Shown one piece after another: positions 23,343-32,156 of a stretch of DNA of 32,206 nt. The stretch covers positions 1 through 32,206 of the forward strand of contig JAUIGC010000019.1 of NCBI GenBank assembly GCA_030429835.1, read 5' to 3'. A program made the translations under genes and the position numbers. Numbering within the stretch: the stretch's first letter is position 1; each line of letters starts with the position of its first letter. The stretch comes from Bacteroidia bacterium. Lineage in GTDB: Bacteria; Bacteroidota; Bacteroidia; Flavobacteriales; Flavobacteriaceae. Under the pieces are notes generated by a model. The model did not search any database. It was given only the letters and a program-made list of their open reading frames with translations, and had not been told where the DNA came from.

Positions 23343-26300
23343 TATAAGGTTTCTTCTAATTCTTTATGATAGGCTTCATCTTGATTCAAGGATCCATTTG
23401 TTCCGTGATGATTTTCACCTTCCAAATGCTCTGTTTCTCTCTTTTCTAAGATGGCCCTTTCTACCTCTTCCTTGGTAATCTTATGACCGGAAGCCAACAT
23501 TCTATTCTTGGATTTTAAATTATTGCCAAAGGACAGGAACAGGGGCAACATAAGCAATGTCAAAATTGTTGCGATTCCTATTCCGTAGGCAATGGATATG
23601 GCCATTGGCTTTAGGAACTGTGCCTGTCTACTGGTTTCGGCCATTAAGGGTGCCAAACCGGCAATAGTGGTAACGGATGTCAAGAAAATAGCCCTAAACC
23701 TAGACCTACCTGCCTCATAAATGGCCGAATCAAAAGTCATTCCTTCCCTAAGGTTAGAGTTAAACTTTCCTATTAATACCAGACCATCGTTCACCATAAT
23801 TCCAATTAGGGCTATGATACCCAAAAGGGAAATCACGTTAATGGGGAAATCATGAATCCAATGCCCCCAAGCAACGGCGGTAAAAGCAAAAGGAACCAAT
23901 AAAAGTAACATCAAAGGTTGACTGAAACTTCTAAACGTAAAGGCAATGGTTATATAAATAAGAAGCAAGATGGAAAGCCCTACAACTTTTAAGGATCCCG
24001 TTAACTTACCCAGCTCCCTGTTCTGTCCCTCATAGGAAGCCGTAACGGTCGGGTATCTAGACTGGATGTCCGGCATTATTACGTTTTGGATTTCCGCCAT
24101 GATTTCCGTTGGACTATCCTTTATATCCTTCATATCTGCGGATACTTGAATTTCCCTTCGGCCTTCCAATCTATTAATCGCGACATCGCCACGTTCAATG
24201 GTATATTCCGCTATTTCCTTTAACGGTACCCGATCACCAGTAGGGGTTACAATGCGCATTTCGTCCAAATTGGTTATGGAAGATCGATCTTCCCGATCAT
24301 ATCGTACCCAAACCCTTATTTCATCCTGTGACCTTTGAAAACGCTGTGCCTGTACTCCAAAAAATCCTGCACGAACCTGATTCATTACCGTTCTTAGATC
24401 CAACCCCAGCAGATAGGCATTTTCCTTTAACTGAAGCCTTATTTCCTTAATACCCGCAGGGTCATTATCCGAAATATCCTTTAGCCTGGAGTTATTTTGG
24501 AGTATTCCTTTCAGTTCGTTTTTGGCCGCTTTAAGCTCTTCAATATTATTTCCAAGCAAGGAAACGGACACGGGAGAACCACCAAAATTACCTCCTGAAC
24601 CGTATATTAAACTCTCTACTCCAATTACCGGTCCCACCAATTCCTCTATTCTTCGGGTAACCATATCCGACACAACTTCATCTGGTCGTTCTTCTCCTGG
24701 TAATAGGTTTATCGTTAACTCTGCACTTGAAGAACCTGGCCCGATTCTTCTAATCATATTCTCGAACATCATTTTATCGGTGCCCTGTAAATACTTATCT
24801 GTCAATTCCTGATTTACAATTACCGCCTTATCCTCGATCATGGAGATAATGGAGTCCGTAATTTTCTCATTCGTACCATTGGGCATTTGTAGCTCAATGC
24901 CAACCCTATCACTGGCCACCCTGGGGAAAAATGCGGTCCTAATGATTCCACCTGCTACGGAGCCAAAAGTGAGTATAAGGGCGACTGCAAAGAAACTAAA
25001 CGTCAGCATTTTATATTTCATGGCGAACTTAAGGGATGGACTGTATAGCTTGTCCCGCATCCAGACCATTAACTTATCCCCTGAGTCATTGATTACCCTA
25101 AGTTTGGCAAAAGCCTTTGCGATTCCCTTTTTCGGTTTCTCATCCAAAGGTTGTAGGGCTTTTGAATGCGCCAAGTGGGCCGGTAAAATAATCAATGCCT
25201 CGATTAAGGAAACTACCAAGGTCAAAATTACGATGACCGATACCTCTCCAAAGAATTCCCCGATTCTACTGTCCAAAAACAAGAAGATAGAAAAGGCCAA
25301 AAGCGTGGTAATAATTGCTGATATAATTGGTGGTAAAACTTCCATAGTTCCATCCACAGCAGCTTGTACCGGAGATTTGCCCTTTTCGTAATGTTGATAA
25401 ATGTTCTCCGCAATTACGATACCGTCATCTACCAGTATTCCAATTACGATAATCATACCGAAAAGGGAAAGCACGTTTATGGTAACATTAAAGAATCCGG
25501 CAAACACAAACATCCCCAAAAACGCTACGGGCAAACCGAATGCAACCCAAAAAGCCAATCTAGTGTTCAGGAACAAAGAAAGAAATACCAGAACAAGGAT
25601 CATACCCATAATGGCATTTTCCGTTAAAAGCTGTGTTCTTTGTACCAAGGTTTTGGATTGGTCCGAAACAATATCCAATTTTACATTGCTATACTTCTGA
25701 TTGAATTCTTCTACGTATTCCTTAACATTTTCCGCGGACTGAATCAAATCCTCCGTATTAGTACTCGTTATGGAAGTATTTACGGATAAATTCCCGTCAA
25801 AATAGGTAGCATTAGGATTTTCAGCAAAGCGATCTCGGATTTCAGCAACGTCCTTTAATCTAACCGTACTACCGGAAGGATCCGCCTTAACGATAAGATT
25901 GGAAAGTTCATCACCGTAATACGACCGATTATTAGCACGTATCAAGTACTCCTCTGCATCCGTTTTAATATTACCACCTGTTACCAATATATTGGCATTC
26001 CCAACTGCAGTAGCCACCTCTTGGAAAGAAATTCCGTAAGCCAAAAGACTATTCTCGTTTACGGCAATCTCAATTTCTTCCTGTGGAAACCCAGAAATTT
26101 CTATTTGGGAAATTCCTGGAATGGCCCTTAAATCGTTTTCTATCTGTCGGCCTACATTTTTTAAGGTAGCCAACGGAATGTTCTCTCCGCTAATGGCAAA
26201 GGAAATCGTTTGACGTACCGCCTCCAATTTTGAAACCACCAAGGGTTCCATACCTGTTGGAAAGGTAGGAACCCTATCTACTGCGTTCTTGACTTCAAGA

Positions 26301-26617
26301 AGCATAAAATCAATATCCCTTCCCTTTTCTATCTCAATATTGATCGTTCCACTATTTTCCCTTGAGGTAGAGGTAACGCGGTCAACACCTTCCAATCCTT
26401 TTAAATTATCCTCGATTTTAAGAACGATACCTTCTTCTACCTCTTGTGGTGATGCACCAGGATAGGTAATAGTGATGGATATGTTCTTGGAATCCGTTAA
26501 GGGAAAGAAGGAAGATTTAAGTGATTTGGCTCCCACAATGCCGAAAAGAGCGAAAGAAATCACTACCACATTGACCGCAACATGGTACCTTATAAAATAT
26601 TCTATAATTTTTCGCAT
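23342..26617 (-). CDS. RND efflux permease (AcrB/acriflavin resistance family)
   Basis: The 1091-residue inner membrane pump has the 12-helix RND plan with two large periplasmic loops. TM4 carries the acidic pair Asp397-Asp398 (GILVDDGIVIAEN), corresponding to AcrB D407/D408. In TM10, the place of AcrB K940 reads M-V-N-D (Asn943, Asp944), so the classic Lys is missing, as in a subset of RND proteins I have seen in Bacteroidota. The C-terminal tail of about 60 residues is unusually charged (Glu, Lys, His). It exports an unknown compound with proton flow, together with the adaptor and TolC. Substrate class (drug, bile salt, siderophore) is not visible. Confidence 0.94.
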   Translation of the reverse strand: MRKIIEYFIRYHVAVNVVVISFALFGIVGAKSLKSSFFPLTDSKNISITITYPGASPQEVEEGIVLKIEDNLKGLEGVDRVTSTSRENSGTINIEIEKGRDIDFMLLEVKNAVDRVPTFPTGMEPLVVSKLEAVRQTISFAISGENIPLATLKNVGRQIENDLRAIPGISQIEISGFPQEEIEIAVNENSLLAYGISFQEVATAVGNANILVTGGNIKTDAEEYLIRANNRSYYGDELSNLIVKADPSGSTVRLKDVAEIRDRFAENPNATYFDGNLSVNTSITSTNTEDLIQSAENVKEYVEEFNQKYSNVKLDIVSDQSKTLVQRTQLLTENAIMGMILVLVFLSLFLNTRLAFWVAFGLPVAFLGMFVFAGFFNVTINVLSLFGMIIVIGILVDDGIVIAENIYQHYEKGKSPVQAAVDGTMEVLPPIISAIITTLLAFSIFLFLDSRIGEFFGEVSVIVILTLVVSLIEALIILPAHLAHSKALQPLDEKPKKGIAKAFAKLRVINDSGDKLMVWMRDKLYSPSLKFAMKYKMLTFSFFAVALILTFGSVAGGIIRTAFFPRVASDRVGIELQMPNGTNEKITDSIISMIEDKAVIVNQELTDKYLQGTDKMMFENMIRRIGPGSSSAELTINLLPGEERPDEVVSDMVTRRIEELVGPVIGVESLIYGSGGNFGGSPVSVSLLGNNIEELKAAKNELKGILQNNSRLKDISDNDPAGIKEIRLQLKENAYLLGLDLRTVMNQVRAGFFGVQAQRFQRSQDEIRVWVRYDREDRSSITNLDEMRIVTPTGDRVPLKEIAEYTIERGDVAINRLEGRREIQVSADMKDIKDSPTEIMAEIQNVIMPDIQSRYPTVTASYEGQNRELGKLTGSLKVVGLSILLLIYITIAFTFRSFSQPLMLLLLVPFAFTAVAWGHWIHDFPINVISLLGIIALIGIMVNDGLVLIGKFNSNLREGMTFDSAIYEAGRSRFRAIFLTSVTTIAGLAPLMAETSRQAQFLKPMAISIAYGIGIATILTLLMLPLFLSFGNNLKSKNRMLASGHKITKEEVERAILEKRETEHLEGENHHGTNGSLNQDEAYHKELEETL

Positions 26618-27747
26618 TATCCCTTGGAGTTATCTGGTTGATCTTCGTATACCTTTACGGCCATACCCGTATATGCCCCAATCAATGGTTTGGACATAAT
26701 TGTCATACCATCTGGAACATCCTTCAACACTACGCTTTTCTCTGAAAAATAAACAGGTTCCACATCGATAAGATCCAACACGGAATCCCTTACAACAAAT
26801 ATTTTATTGCCTTCCAAAAGAAGACTTCTATCTATTTCTATGGCATTTTCCTCTTTCTTGGCATCAAGGTTGGCTTCCAGGTACATTCCTTCCCTTAATT
26901 TGTCATTATTCACCTCTATATACGCCTTGATTGTTTGGGACGCTTGGTCTACCCTACCATTTATTCTGGTAACCTTCCCCGTATAGACCTCATTATTGTC
27001 CAAACTGGTCAGTTCCACTGATTCGCCAACCTTTAACAAATCAGTAAATGATTTACTTACCGAAACTTCCAATTCATAGATACCGGGATTGATAAACTCC
27101 CCTAATTTTTGACCGGCCCTCACCAAAGTACCCTCTGTTACCAAAGCCTCGGTCAATACTCCATTGAAAGGAGCGACAATCCTATATTTTGATAACCTTT
27201 GTTCCAAATTCTTAACGTTGTAATAACTAGTTAGAATACCTCTACCAGAAATAAAGAACCGTTCACTTTCAGAGCTCATTTCGGGCAAACTGGGCGTTCC
27301 TTTTGAAAGATCGAAATTATTGAGGTAAGATTGCCATTTAGGATAAAAATCCGGGTAGTCCAATCGCAAATCGGGCATGATGGAGGTCAACTCGTTATAC
27401 AGGTTACTTTTGGCAGACTGTACACTGGCAGTATATTCTTGGGCATCGATGTTAATGATGGTTTCCCCTTGTCTGTAGGATTGTCCTTCTTTAAACAATT
27501 TATTGCCCCTTCTAAAGACTCCTTGGACCTCGGCATACAGCTCAACCCTTTGTTTTGCAGTTAAATTACCGTTGGCCGTAACAACAATGGGAATAGTTTT
27601 ATTTTCTACAACTTCCGTGAAAACGGTTTTTACTACTTTCTGTGCCCTTGGTTTAAAGACTTTCTTATTGTCTATAATCATTTTTGCAAAGAAAAATGAA
27701 GCTAATATTAACACGATACCCAGTCCGGTAAAGATGATTTTTCGCAT
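26617..27747 (-). CDS. RND efflux periplasmic adaptor (membrane fusion protein)
   Basis: The 376-residue protein has one N-terminal membrane anchor (about residues 5-22), then the MFP pattern: first half of the lipoyl domain (GNLTAKQRVELYAEVQG), an alpha-hairpin region, the second lipoyl half (IVAPFNGVLTEALVTEGTLV), and barrel and membrane-proximal domains. It links the RND pump to TolC. It is the first gene of the operon, and its last base overlaps the pump start. Upstream lie a good -7 element and a pair of direct repeats, but no regulator gene, so control probably comes from elsewhere. Confidence 0.93.
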   Translation of the reverse strand: MRKIIFTGLGIVLILASFFFAKMIIDNKKVFKPRAQKVVKTVFTEVVENKTIPIVVTANGNLTAKQRVELYAEVQGVFRRGNKLFKEGQSYRQGETIINIDAQEYTASVQSAKSNLYNELTSIMPDLRLDYPDFYPKWQSYLNNFDLSKGTPSLPEMSSESERFFISGRGILTSYYNVKNLEQRLSKYRIVAPFNGVLTEALVTEGTLVRAGQKLGEFINPGIYELEVSVSKSFTDLLKVGESVELTSLDNNEVYTGKVTRINGRVDQASQTIKAYIEVNNDKLREGMYLEANLDAKKEENAIEIDRSLLLEGNKIFVVRDSVLDLIDVEPVYFSEKSVVLKDVPDGMTIMSKPLIGAYTGMAVKVYEDQPDNSKG

Positions 27748-27787
27748 TTTTGGTTTTGGTTTTAACTATTGATTTTTAAAACGACTA

Positions 27788-27795
27788 CAAATATA
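27788..27795 (-). promoter_or_regulatory. -7 promoter element of the efflux operon
   Basis: On the minus strand it reads TATATTTG, an exact TAnnTTTG match, about 40 bp before the adaptor ATG. No TTG lies near -33; instead the direct repeats start 33 bp upstream, as expected for an activator-dependent promoter. Confidence 0.55.
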
Positions 27796-27828
27796 GTCCT
27801 GTATATTTTTATCCCCTGTATTATATAA

Positions 27829-27859
27829 GTGAAACGACCAAATCGATTTGTGAAACGAC
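27829..27859 (-). promoter_or_regulatory. tandem direct repeats with central palindrome, candidate activator site
   Basis: GTGAAACGAC occurs at 27829-27838 and again, identical, at 27850-27859, a 21-bp period (two helical turns). The space between and the first base of the second copy form the perfect palindrome CAAATCGATTTG (27839-27850). The position just upstream of the efflux -7 box fits a dimeric activator. Two-turn direct repeats are typical of LytTR and many response regulators. Confidence 0.5.
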
Positions 27860-28112
27860 TTTGCCCAAACTTCAACTTTTAAGGACTCTCTAAAGAAAAG
27901 TTAAATACACTAAAAAACATCAAAATAATTTTAAGTTGAAAGTTAATTCAATAAACATCAGTGAATTAGAACGTTATTGAACGTTTTTAAGGAGCGAAAC
28001 TACAAAAAATCGTTTCCCTTCTATGACTCTGAAGAGGTTAAAAATTTCATAAAACTTAAGGCCGCACTTTTAATAATTCTTCACCTCAAGAGCCATACAA
28101 AACCCTTAAAAA

Positions 28113-28146
28113 CAAAAAAGAGGTGCTTATAGCACCCCTTTTTTTA
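28113..28146 (-). terminator. intrinsic terminator of the first LRR gene
   Basis: GGTGCT-TAT-AGCACC (28122-28136) extends across one A-C mismatch into flanking A and T runs. On the minus strand a T-run follows the stem, 16 nt after the LRR stop codon. The symmetric A/T runs would let it work in both directions. Confidence 0.75.
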
Positions 28147-28161
28147 TTGCGTTTTAGGAGA

Positions 28162-29049
28162 CTAATTTCTGGAATCCTCAAATTTAGTATCTGCCATTCT
28201 CGTTTTATCAATTCCATGATGACCCTTAAAATAGTTGTTCATGATTAAATCATCACTGTCAAAAACGACCATACCATCCGACTTTGTAAATTTTAATGAT
28301 CTTACCGAATTAAAACTATTCCCTTGTAGTTGTACCAAATTCAGATTTTCCAAATCTGCAATACTCTTGGGTAAATCGCCCTCAAAATGATTATAGGACA
28401 GTATCAATTCCTTAAGACTTTCTAAATTACCCAATTCATGGGATATTTCCCCGGAAAGTTCATTGCCAAAAAGTTCCAATTGTTCCAGTTTTTTTAATTG
28501 AGAAAGTCTTTCGGGCAAGCTACCAGTTAAAAAGTTACTGGATAGGTTCAAAACCCTCAGAGACTTTAGGTCGCCAATTTCATGGGGAATCTCTCCACTC
28601 AATTGATTATTGAACAAGCTTAATTCCCTCAATTGCCCGTTTATGGGATATTTCTTTGGCAGCGCTCCCGTAAGGGAGTTCATTTCTAGCCTTAACACTT
28701 GCAAACTGGATAGGCTGAAAAGTGAATTGGGAAGCTCTCCGCTTAATTTGTTAAACGCTAAATTTACTATTTCAAGATATGGCAAATCCCTAAAATTATC
28801 CGGTAATTTTCCTTGTAAGCCATTATTATGCAAATTAATGGCCACCACATGACCGTTCCTAAGCTCCACACCATACCATGAAGATACATTTTCATTTAAG
28901 TTCCACGTATGCGACCATGAATAACCAGATGTAGTATGGTATAATTCTTCCAAAGCCTTCCTCTCTTTATGCGGAATTTGGGCTTTAATGAAACTGTTGG
29001 AGCAGATAAATATAATACCTAACCCAAACCAAGATAAGAGTCTGTTCAT
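28162..29049 (-). CDS. exported leucine-rich-repeat protein (plant-type LRR), paralog 1
   Basis: The 295-residue protein has a signal peptide (to about residue 24, SFIKAQ), an N-terminal cap (KERKALEELYHTTSGYSW, then WYGVELRNG), and about eight repeats of 24 residues in the plant-type pattern LxxLxLxxNxLxGxLPxxLxxL. It ends with the motif TRMADTKFED, which is also at the end of its neighbour. Such Bacteroidota LRR proteins are secreted or periplasmic and probably bind proteins or glycans. There is no type IX sorting domain. It has its own terminator, and a terminator separates it from the upstream LRR gene, so it probably has its own promoter, which I could not find. Confidence 0.88.
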   Translation of the reverse strand: MNRLLSWFGLGIIFICSNSFIKAQIPHKERKALEELYHTTSGYSWSHTWNLNENVSSWYGVELRNGHVVAINLHNNGLQGKLPDNFRDLPYLEIVNLAFNKLSGELPNSLFSLSSLQVLRLEMNSLTGALPKKYPINGQLRELSLFNNQLSGEIPHEIGDLKSLRVLNLSSNFLTGSLPERLSQLKKLEQLELFGNELSGEISHELGNLESLKELILSYNHFEGDLPKSIADLENLNLVQLQGNSFNSVRSLKFTKSDGMVVFDSDDLIMNNYFKGHHGIDKTRMADTKFEDSRN

Positions 29050-29153
29050 TTTTCTACGCTTTAGAGGCTTTATAGTTTAATTTCTCAAACACCTATTAAA
29101 ACCATTAAGCACAAGCTCATAACGTATTTCTCTACAGTATTATTTCATTCTAA

Positions 29154-29181
29154 CAAAAAAAGAGGTGCTACCAACACCTCT
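29154..29181 (-). terminator. intrinsic terminator of the second LRR gene
   Basis: AGAGGTG (29161-29167) and CACCTCT (29175-29181) form a perfect 7-bp stem with a 7-nt loop. On the minus strand it is followed by seven T residues, 36 nt after the stop codon of the upstream LRR gene. Confidence 0.75.
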
Positions 29182-29216
29182 TTCTTCACCAAACTAACTA
29201 AAAGTGTAAACTACTC

Positions 29217-30092
29217 TTAATTTTCTATGTCTTCAAATTTTGTATCGGCCATTCTAGTCCTATTAAGCTTGAGCTCTTTGAACTCTTGTTTTTTATCGAA
29301 TCCGTCATAATCAAACACCAGATACTCTCTTGTTTTAAGTTTTTCCAGGTTTTCAAATGATGAAAAATTATTGTTCTGTATTTGAAAAATCTGTAAACTG
29401 GCCAGTTGGTTAAATTCCTTTGGGATTTCGCCGTTTAAGCTGTTATTCGCCAAAACCAATTCCTTTAATTTGGTCAAACGCCCTATTTCTCCTGGAATAG
29501 CACCTTCCAATGTATTTTCAAAAAGCCCCAAAGTTTCCAATTCGGCCAATTGGCCCAGTGAACCTGGAATATTCCCTTTAAGATTATTACTGGACAAGTT
29601 TAAAATCCTTAGTTTCTTTATCTGGCCAATACTTTCGGGAATACCTCCAGATAGAAAGTTATTGAAAGCTGTAAGCTCCTCTAGATTTGAAAGTCCGCCA
29701 ATATCGTTGGGCAGGCCTCCTTTTAATCTGTTCATCTCTAACTTTAAGATCTTTAAATTCGTTAAATGAGCCAAATCCTCTGGGATTTCCCCCGTAATTA
29801 AATTGAAGGCTAAATTCAAAACCCTTAGATTTTCCAATTTGGAAATTCCTAATGGCAAGGGTCCCATTAGGTTATTGTTGAAGAGGTTTATCTCAACCAC
29901 CTGATCATTTTCCACTTTTACTCCATACCATTGTGAAACAGGTTTGTTAAAATCCCACTTCCTAATCCAATGTGCACCGTTCGTGCTATTATAAAGACCA
30001 ATTAAAGCCTTTCTTTCCTTTTTGGAAACCTTGGCCATACCAAGGCTAGGAATTAATATTAAGAGGGAAAGTAACAAGTAAAGCTTTTTCAT
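29217..30092 (-). CDS. exported leucine-rich-repeat protein (plant-type LRR), paralog 2
   Basis: The 291-residue protein is a close paralog of the one at 28162. It has a signal peptide (to about residue 20), the same N-terminal cap (KERKALIGLYNSTNGAHW, then WYGVKVEND), about eight 24-residue repeats (for example LRILNLSSNNLKGNIPGSL) and the same end, TRMADTKFED. The two differ through most of the repeats, so the duplication is not recent, but cap and tail are kept. Upstream lie a 21-bp-period direct repeat and a 10-bp inverted repeat, indicating dedicated regulation. Partner and function are unknown. Confidence 0.88.
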   Translation of the reverse strand: MKKLYLLLSLLILIPSLGMAKVSKKERKALIGLYNSTNGAHWIRKWDFNKPVSQWYGVKVENDQVVEINLFNNNLMGPLPLGISKLENLRVLNLAFNLITGEIPEDLAHLTNLKILKLEMNRLKGGLPNDIGGLSNLEELTAFNNFLSGGIPESIGQIKKLRILNLSSNNLKGNIPGSLGQLAELETLGLFENTLEGAIPGEIGRLTKLKELVLANNSLNGEIPKEFNQLASLQIFQIQNNNFSSFENLEKLKTREYLVFDYDGFDKKQEFKELKLNRTRMADTKFEDIEN

Positions 30093-30149
30093 AGACCCAA
30101 AATTATTTACCCAATAGAAGATTAGGAATTATCTTACAAATTTCTATCA

Positions 30150-30180
30150 TTAACGATAAAAGACCAAAAATTATCGTTAA
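30150..30180. promoter_or_regulatory. perfect 10-bp inverted repeat upstream of LRR paralog 2
   Basis: TTAACGATAA (30150-30159) and TTATCGTTAA (30171-30180) are perfect inverted arms with an 11-bp spacer, so equivalent points are 21 bp apart. No T-run follows on the minus strand, so it is a poor terminator for the ABC-F gene and a better operator. Confidence 0.45.
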
Positions 30181-30193
30181 AGGAATCTTCATT

Positions 30194-30223
30194 GTTGTGA
30201 AAACTCCAAATTATGTTGTGAAA
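30194..30223 (-). promoter_or_regulatory. tandem direct repeats upstream of LRR paralog 2, candidate activator site
   Basis: GTTGTGAAA occurs at 30194-30202 and at 30215-30223, again with a 21-bp period, 102 bp upstream of the LRR start. The sequence core (GTGAAA), the spacing and the orientation to the gene are the same as in the repeats before the efflux operon. Confidence 0.45.
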
Positions 30224-30245
30224 CCTTTAAAATTGTATGTCTACT

Positions 30246-32156
30246 TTACTTAAAATTTTCAATTTCTAAAGTAAGCGCTTCCCATTTTTGCATATGCTTT
30301 TCCAGTTTGGCCTTTTTAGCCTGGTAATTATCAAAGAAGTTGGGCTTTGCAATGGTGGCATCATAGTTCATAAGCAGATCGTGGTCTATTTTTTTGATTT
30401 CCTTTTCCAATGCCGATATTTTGCTTTCTGTTCCACTAAGTTGATTCTTAAGGCTTTTAAGTAGCTTTTGGTCCTCAAAGGAAGTGCTTTTATTTTGAAT
30501 AGGTTTTTCCTCCTTTTTTTCTTCTTTCTTTTCTATGCCCCTAAAATCATTGACCTTACGCTGTTCCAGATAAAAATCGATATCCCCTAAATACTCTTTG
30601 ATTTTTCTGTCCTTAAACTCGTATACTTTATTCGTAAGTCCCTGAAGGAAATCTCTATCATGGGAAACTAGAATAAGTGTTCCCTCAAAATTTAGGCATG
30701 CTTGCTTAAGCACATTTTTGGATTTTATATCCAAATGGTTGGTAGGCTCATCCATGACCAGAACGTTAAAGGGCTGTAAAAGCATTTTAGCCAAGGCTAG
30801 ACGATTACGTTCTCCTCCAGACAGCACTTTCACATATTTTTCCACATCATCTCCCCTAAACAAAAATGAGCCCAGTATATCCCTTACCTTACTTCTATTG
30901 GACTCGTTGGCGGCATCAATCATGGTATCCAAAATGGTTTTGTTTCCATCCAAGTATTCGGCCTGATTTTGTGCGAAATAACCAATCTGCACATTGTGGC
31001 CCAATTTAAGATGACCTTGATGTTCCAACTCCCCGACGATAATTTTGGCCAGAGTAGATTTACCTTGTCCGTTTTGCCCTACGAAGGCCGTTTTACTATC
31101 CCGTTCTACCAATAGGTCGACATCCCTCAACACCTCTTTGTTTCCATATGATTTTGATAGGTTTTCCATTTCCACCACTACTTTTCCCGGGGTAATGGAA
31201 ACAGGAAATCTAAGATTCATGACGCTGTTGTCATCCTCGTCCACCTCTATTCGTTCAATCTTGTCCAACTTTTTTATAAGGGACTGTGCCATGGAGGCCT
31301 TAGTAGATTTAGCCCTGAACTTTTCAATCAACCTTTCTGCCTGCTGTATTTCCCTATCCTGATTTTTTTGTGCACTTAATTGCTGCTGCCTAATTTCATC
31401 ACGCAATACTAGATATTTGGAATAGGGTTTATTGTAATCATATATCCTACCCAATGATATTTCAATGGTTCTGTTCGTTACATTGTCCAGGAACATCCTA
31501 TCATGGGATACGATCATGACCGCACCCGTATAATTATTCAAGAATTGTTCAAACCATATAATGGACTCAATATCCAAATGGTTAGTAGGCTCATCCAAAA
31601 GCAAAACATCGTTGTTCTGTAGGAGTAATTTGGCCAGTTCTATTCGCATGCGCCATCCTCCGGAGAAGGTTTCCGTTTTCTTATCAAAATCCTCTCTCTT
31701 AAAGCCCAGTCCTTGAAGAATTTTTTCAGTTTCACCTTGATAGTTATAACCTCCCAAGATCTCATAATGTGAAGTAACATCACTTAAGTCGATTATGAGC
31801 TGATTATAGGAATCACTTTCGTAATCCGTTCTTTCGGCCAATTGATGGTTGATCTCATCCATTTTGGCCTCCAATACCTTAATTTCCTCGAATGCTTGAT
31901 AAGCTTCCTCCAAAACCGTTCTACCCAGCTCAAAATCTATATCCTGACGCAGAAACCCAATTTTAATATCCTTTTCTATGGCAATGGTCCCAGAATCTAT
32001 GGGCATATCCCTGGCCAACAATTTCAGCAAAGTAGATTTCCCAGCTCCATTCTTACCTACCAGTCCTACCCTATTTCCGGCGTTTAACCTAAAGGATATT
32101 TCCTCAAATAAATACTCCCCTCCAAATGAAACGGATAAATTGTGAATATTCAGCAT
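30246..32156 (-). CDS. ABC-F family ATPase (Uup/YheS-like)
   Basis: The 636-residue protein has two ABC domains and no membrane helices, the ABC-F layout. Domain 1 has Walker A GKNGAGKST (34-42), signature FSGGWRMRI and Walker B LLLDEPTNHLD. The linker (about 230-320) is charged and helical. Domain 2 has GQNGQGKST, LSGGERNRLALAK and VLVMDEPTNHLD. The last 75 residues form a coiled coil as in Uup and ABCF3-like proteins. ABC-F proteins bind the ribosome E site and act in translation, ribosome assembly or antibiotic protection. This type is usually a housekeeping translation factor rather than a resistance gene. The ATG at 32156 begins the normal MLNIHNLSVSFGG start. Confidence 0.93.
   Translation of the reverse strand: MLNIHNLSVSFGGEYLFEEISFRLNAGNRVGLVGKNGAGKSTLLKLLARDMPIDSGTIAIEKDIKIGFLRQDIDFELGRTVLEEAYQAFEEIKVLEAKMDEINHQLAERTDYESDSYNQLIIDLSDVTSHYEILGGYNYQGETEKILQGLGFKREDFDKKTETFSGGWRMRIELAKLLLQNNDVLLLDEPTNHLDIESIIWFEQFLNNYTGAVMIVSHDRMFLDNVTNRTIEISLGRIYDYNKPYSKYLVLRDEIRQQQLSAQKNQDREIQQAERLIEKFRAKSTKASMAQSLIKKLDKIERIEVDEDDNSVMNLRFPVSITPGKVVVEMENLSKSYGNKEVLRDVDLLVERDSKTAFVGQNGQGKSTLAKIIVGELEHQGHLKLGHNVQIGYFAQNQAEYLDGNKTILDTMIDAANESNRSKVRDILGSFLFRGDDVEKYVKVLSGGERNRLALAKMLLQPFNVLVMDEPTNHLDIKSKNVLKQACLNFEGTLILVSHDRDFLQGLTNKVYEFKDRKIKEYLGDIDFYLEQRKVNDFRGIEKKEEKKEEKPIQNKSTSFEDQKLLKSLKNQLSGTESKISALEKEIKKIDHDLLMNYDATIAKPNFFDNYQAKKAKLEKHMQKWEALTLEIENFK

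Larger units (their letters stand above)
27748..28112. other. intergenic region upstream of the efflux operon, no gene seen
   Basis: These 365 bp hold the efflux promoter region (27788-27859) and then about 250 bp of AT-rich DNA without an ORF. A tandem 10-bp repeat (GAACGTTATT then GAACGTTTTT) lies at 27969-27988; its purpose is unclear. Confidence 0.6.

Noticed and set aside
28162-30092. The two LRR genes as type III effectors or phage tail proteins
   Set aside because: Both have ordinary signal peptides, and no secretion-system or phage genes lie near them.
30098-30105. TAnnTTTG box (TAATTTTG on the minus strand) directly before LRR paralog 2
   Set aside because: It lies only 6 bp from the ATG, so the message would start at the start codon. 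A leaderless transcript is possible but unsupported, and the operators lie further upstream.
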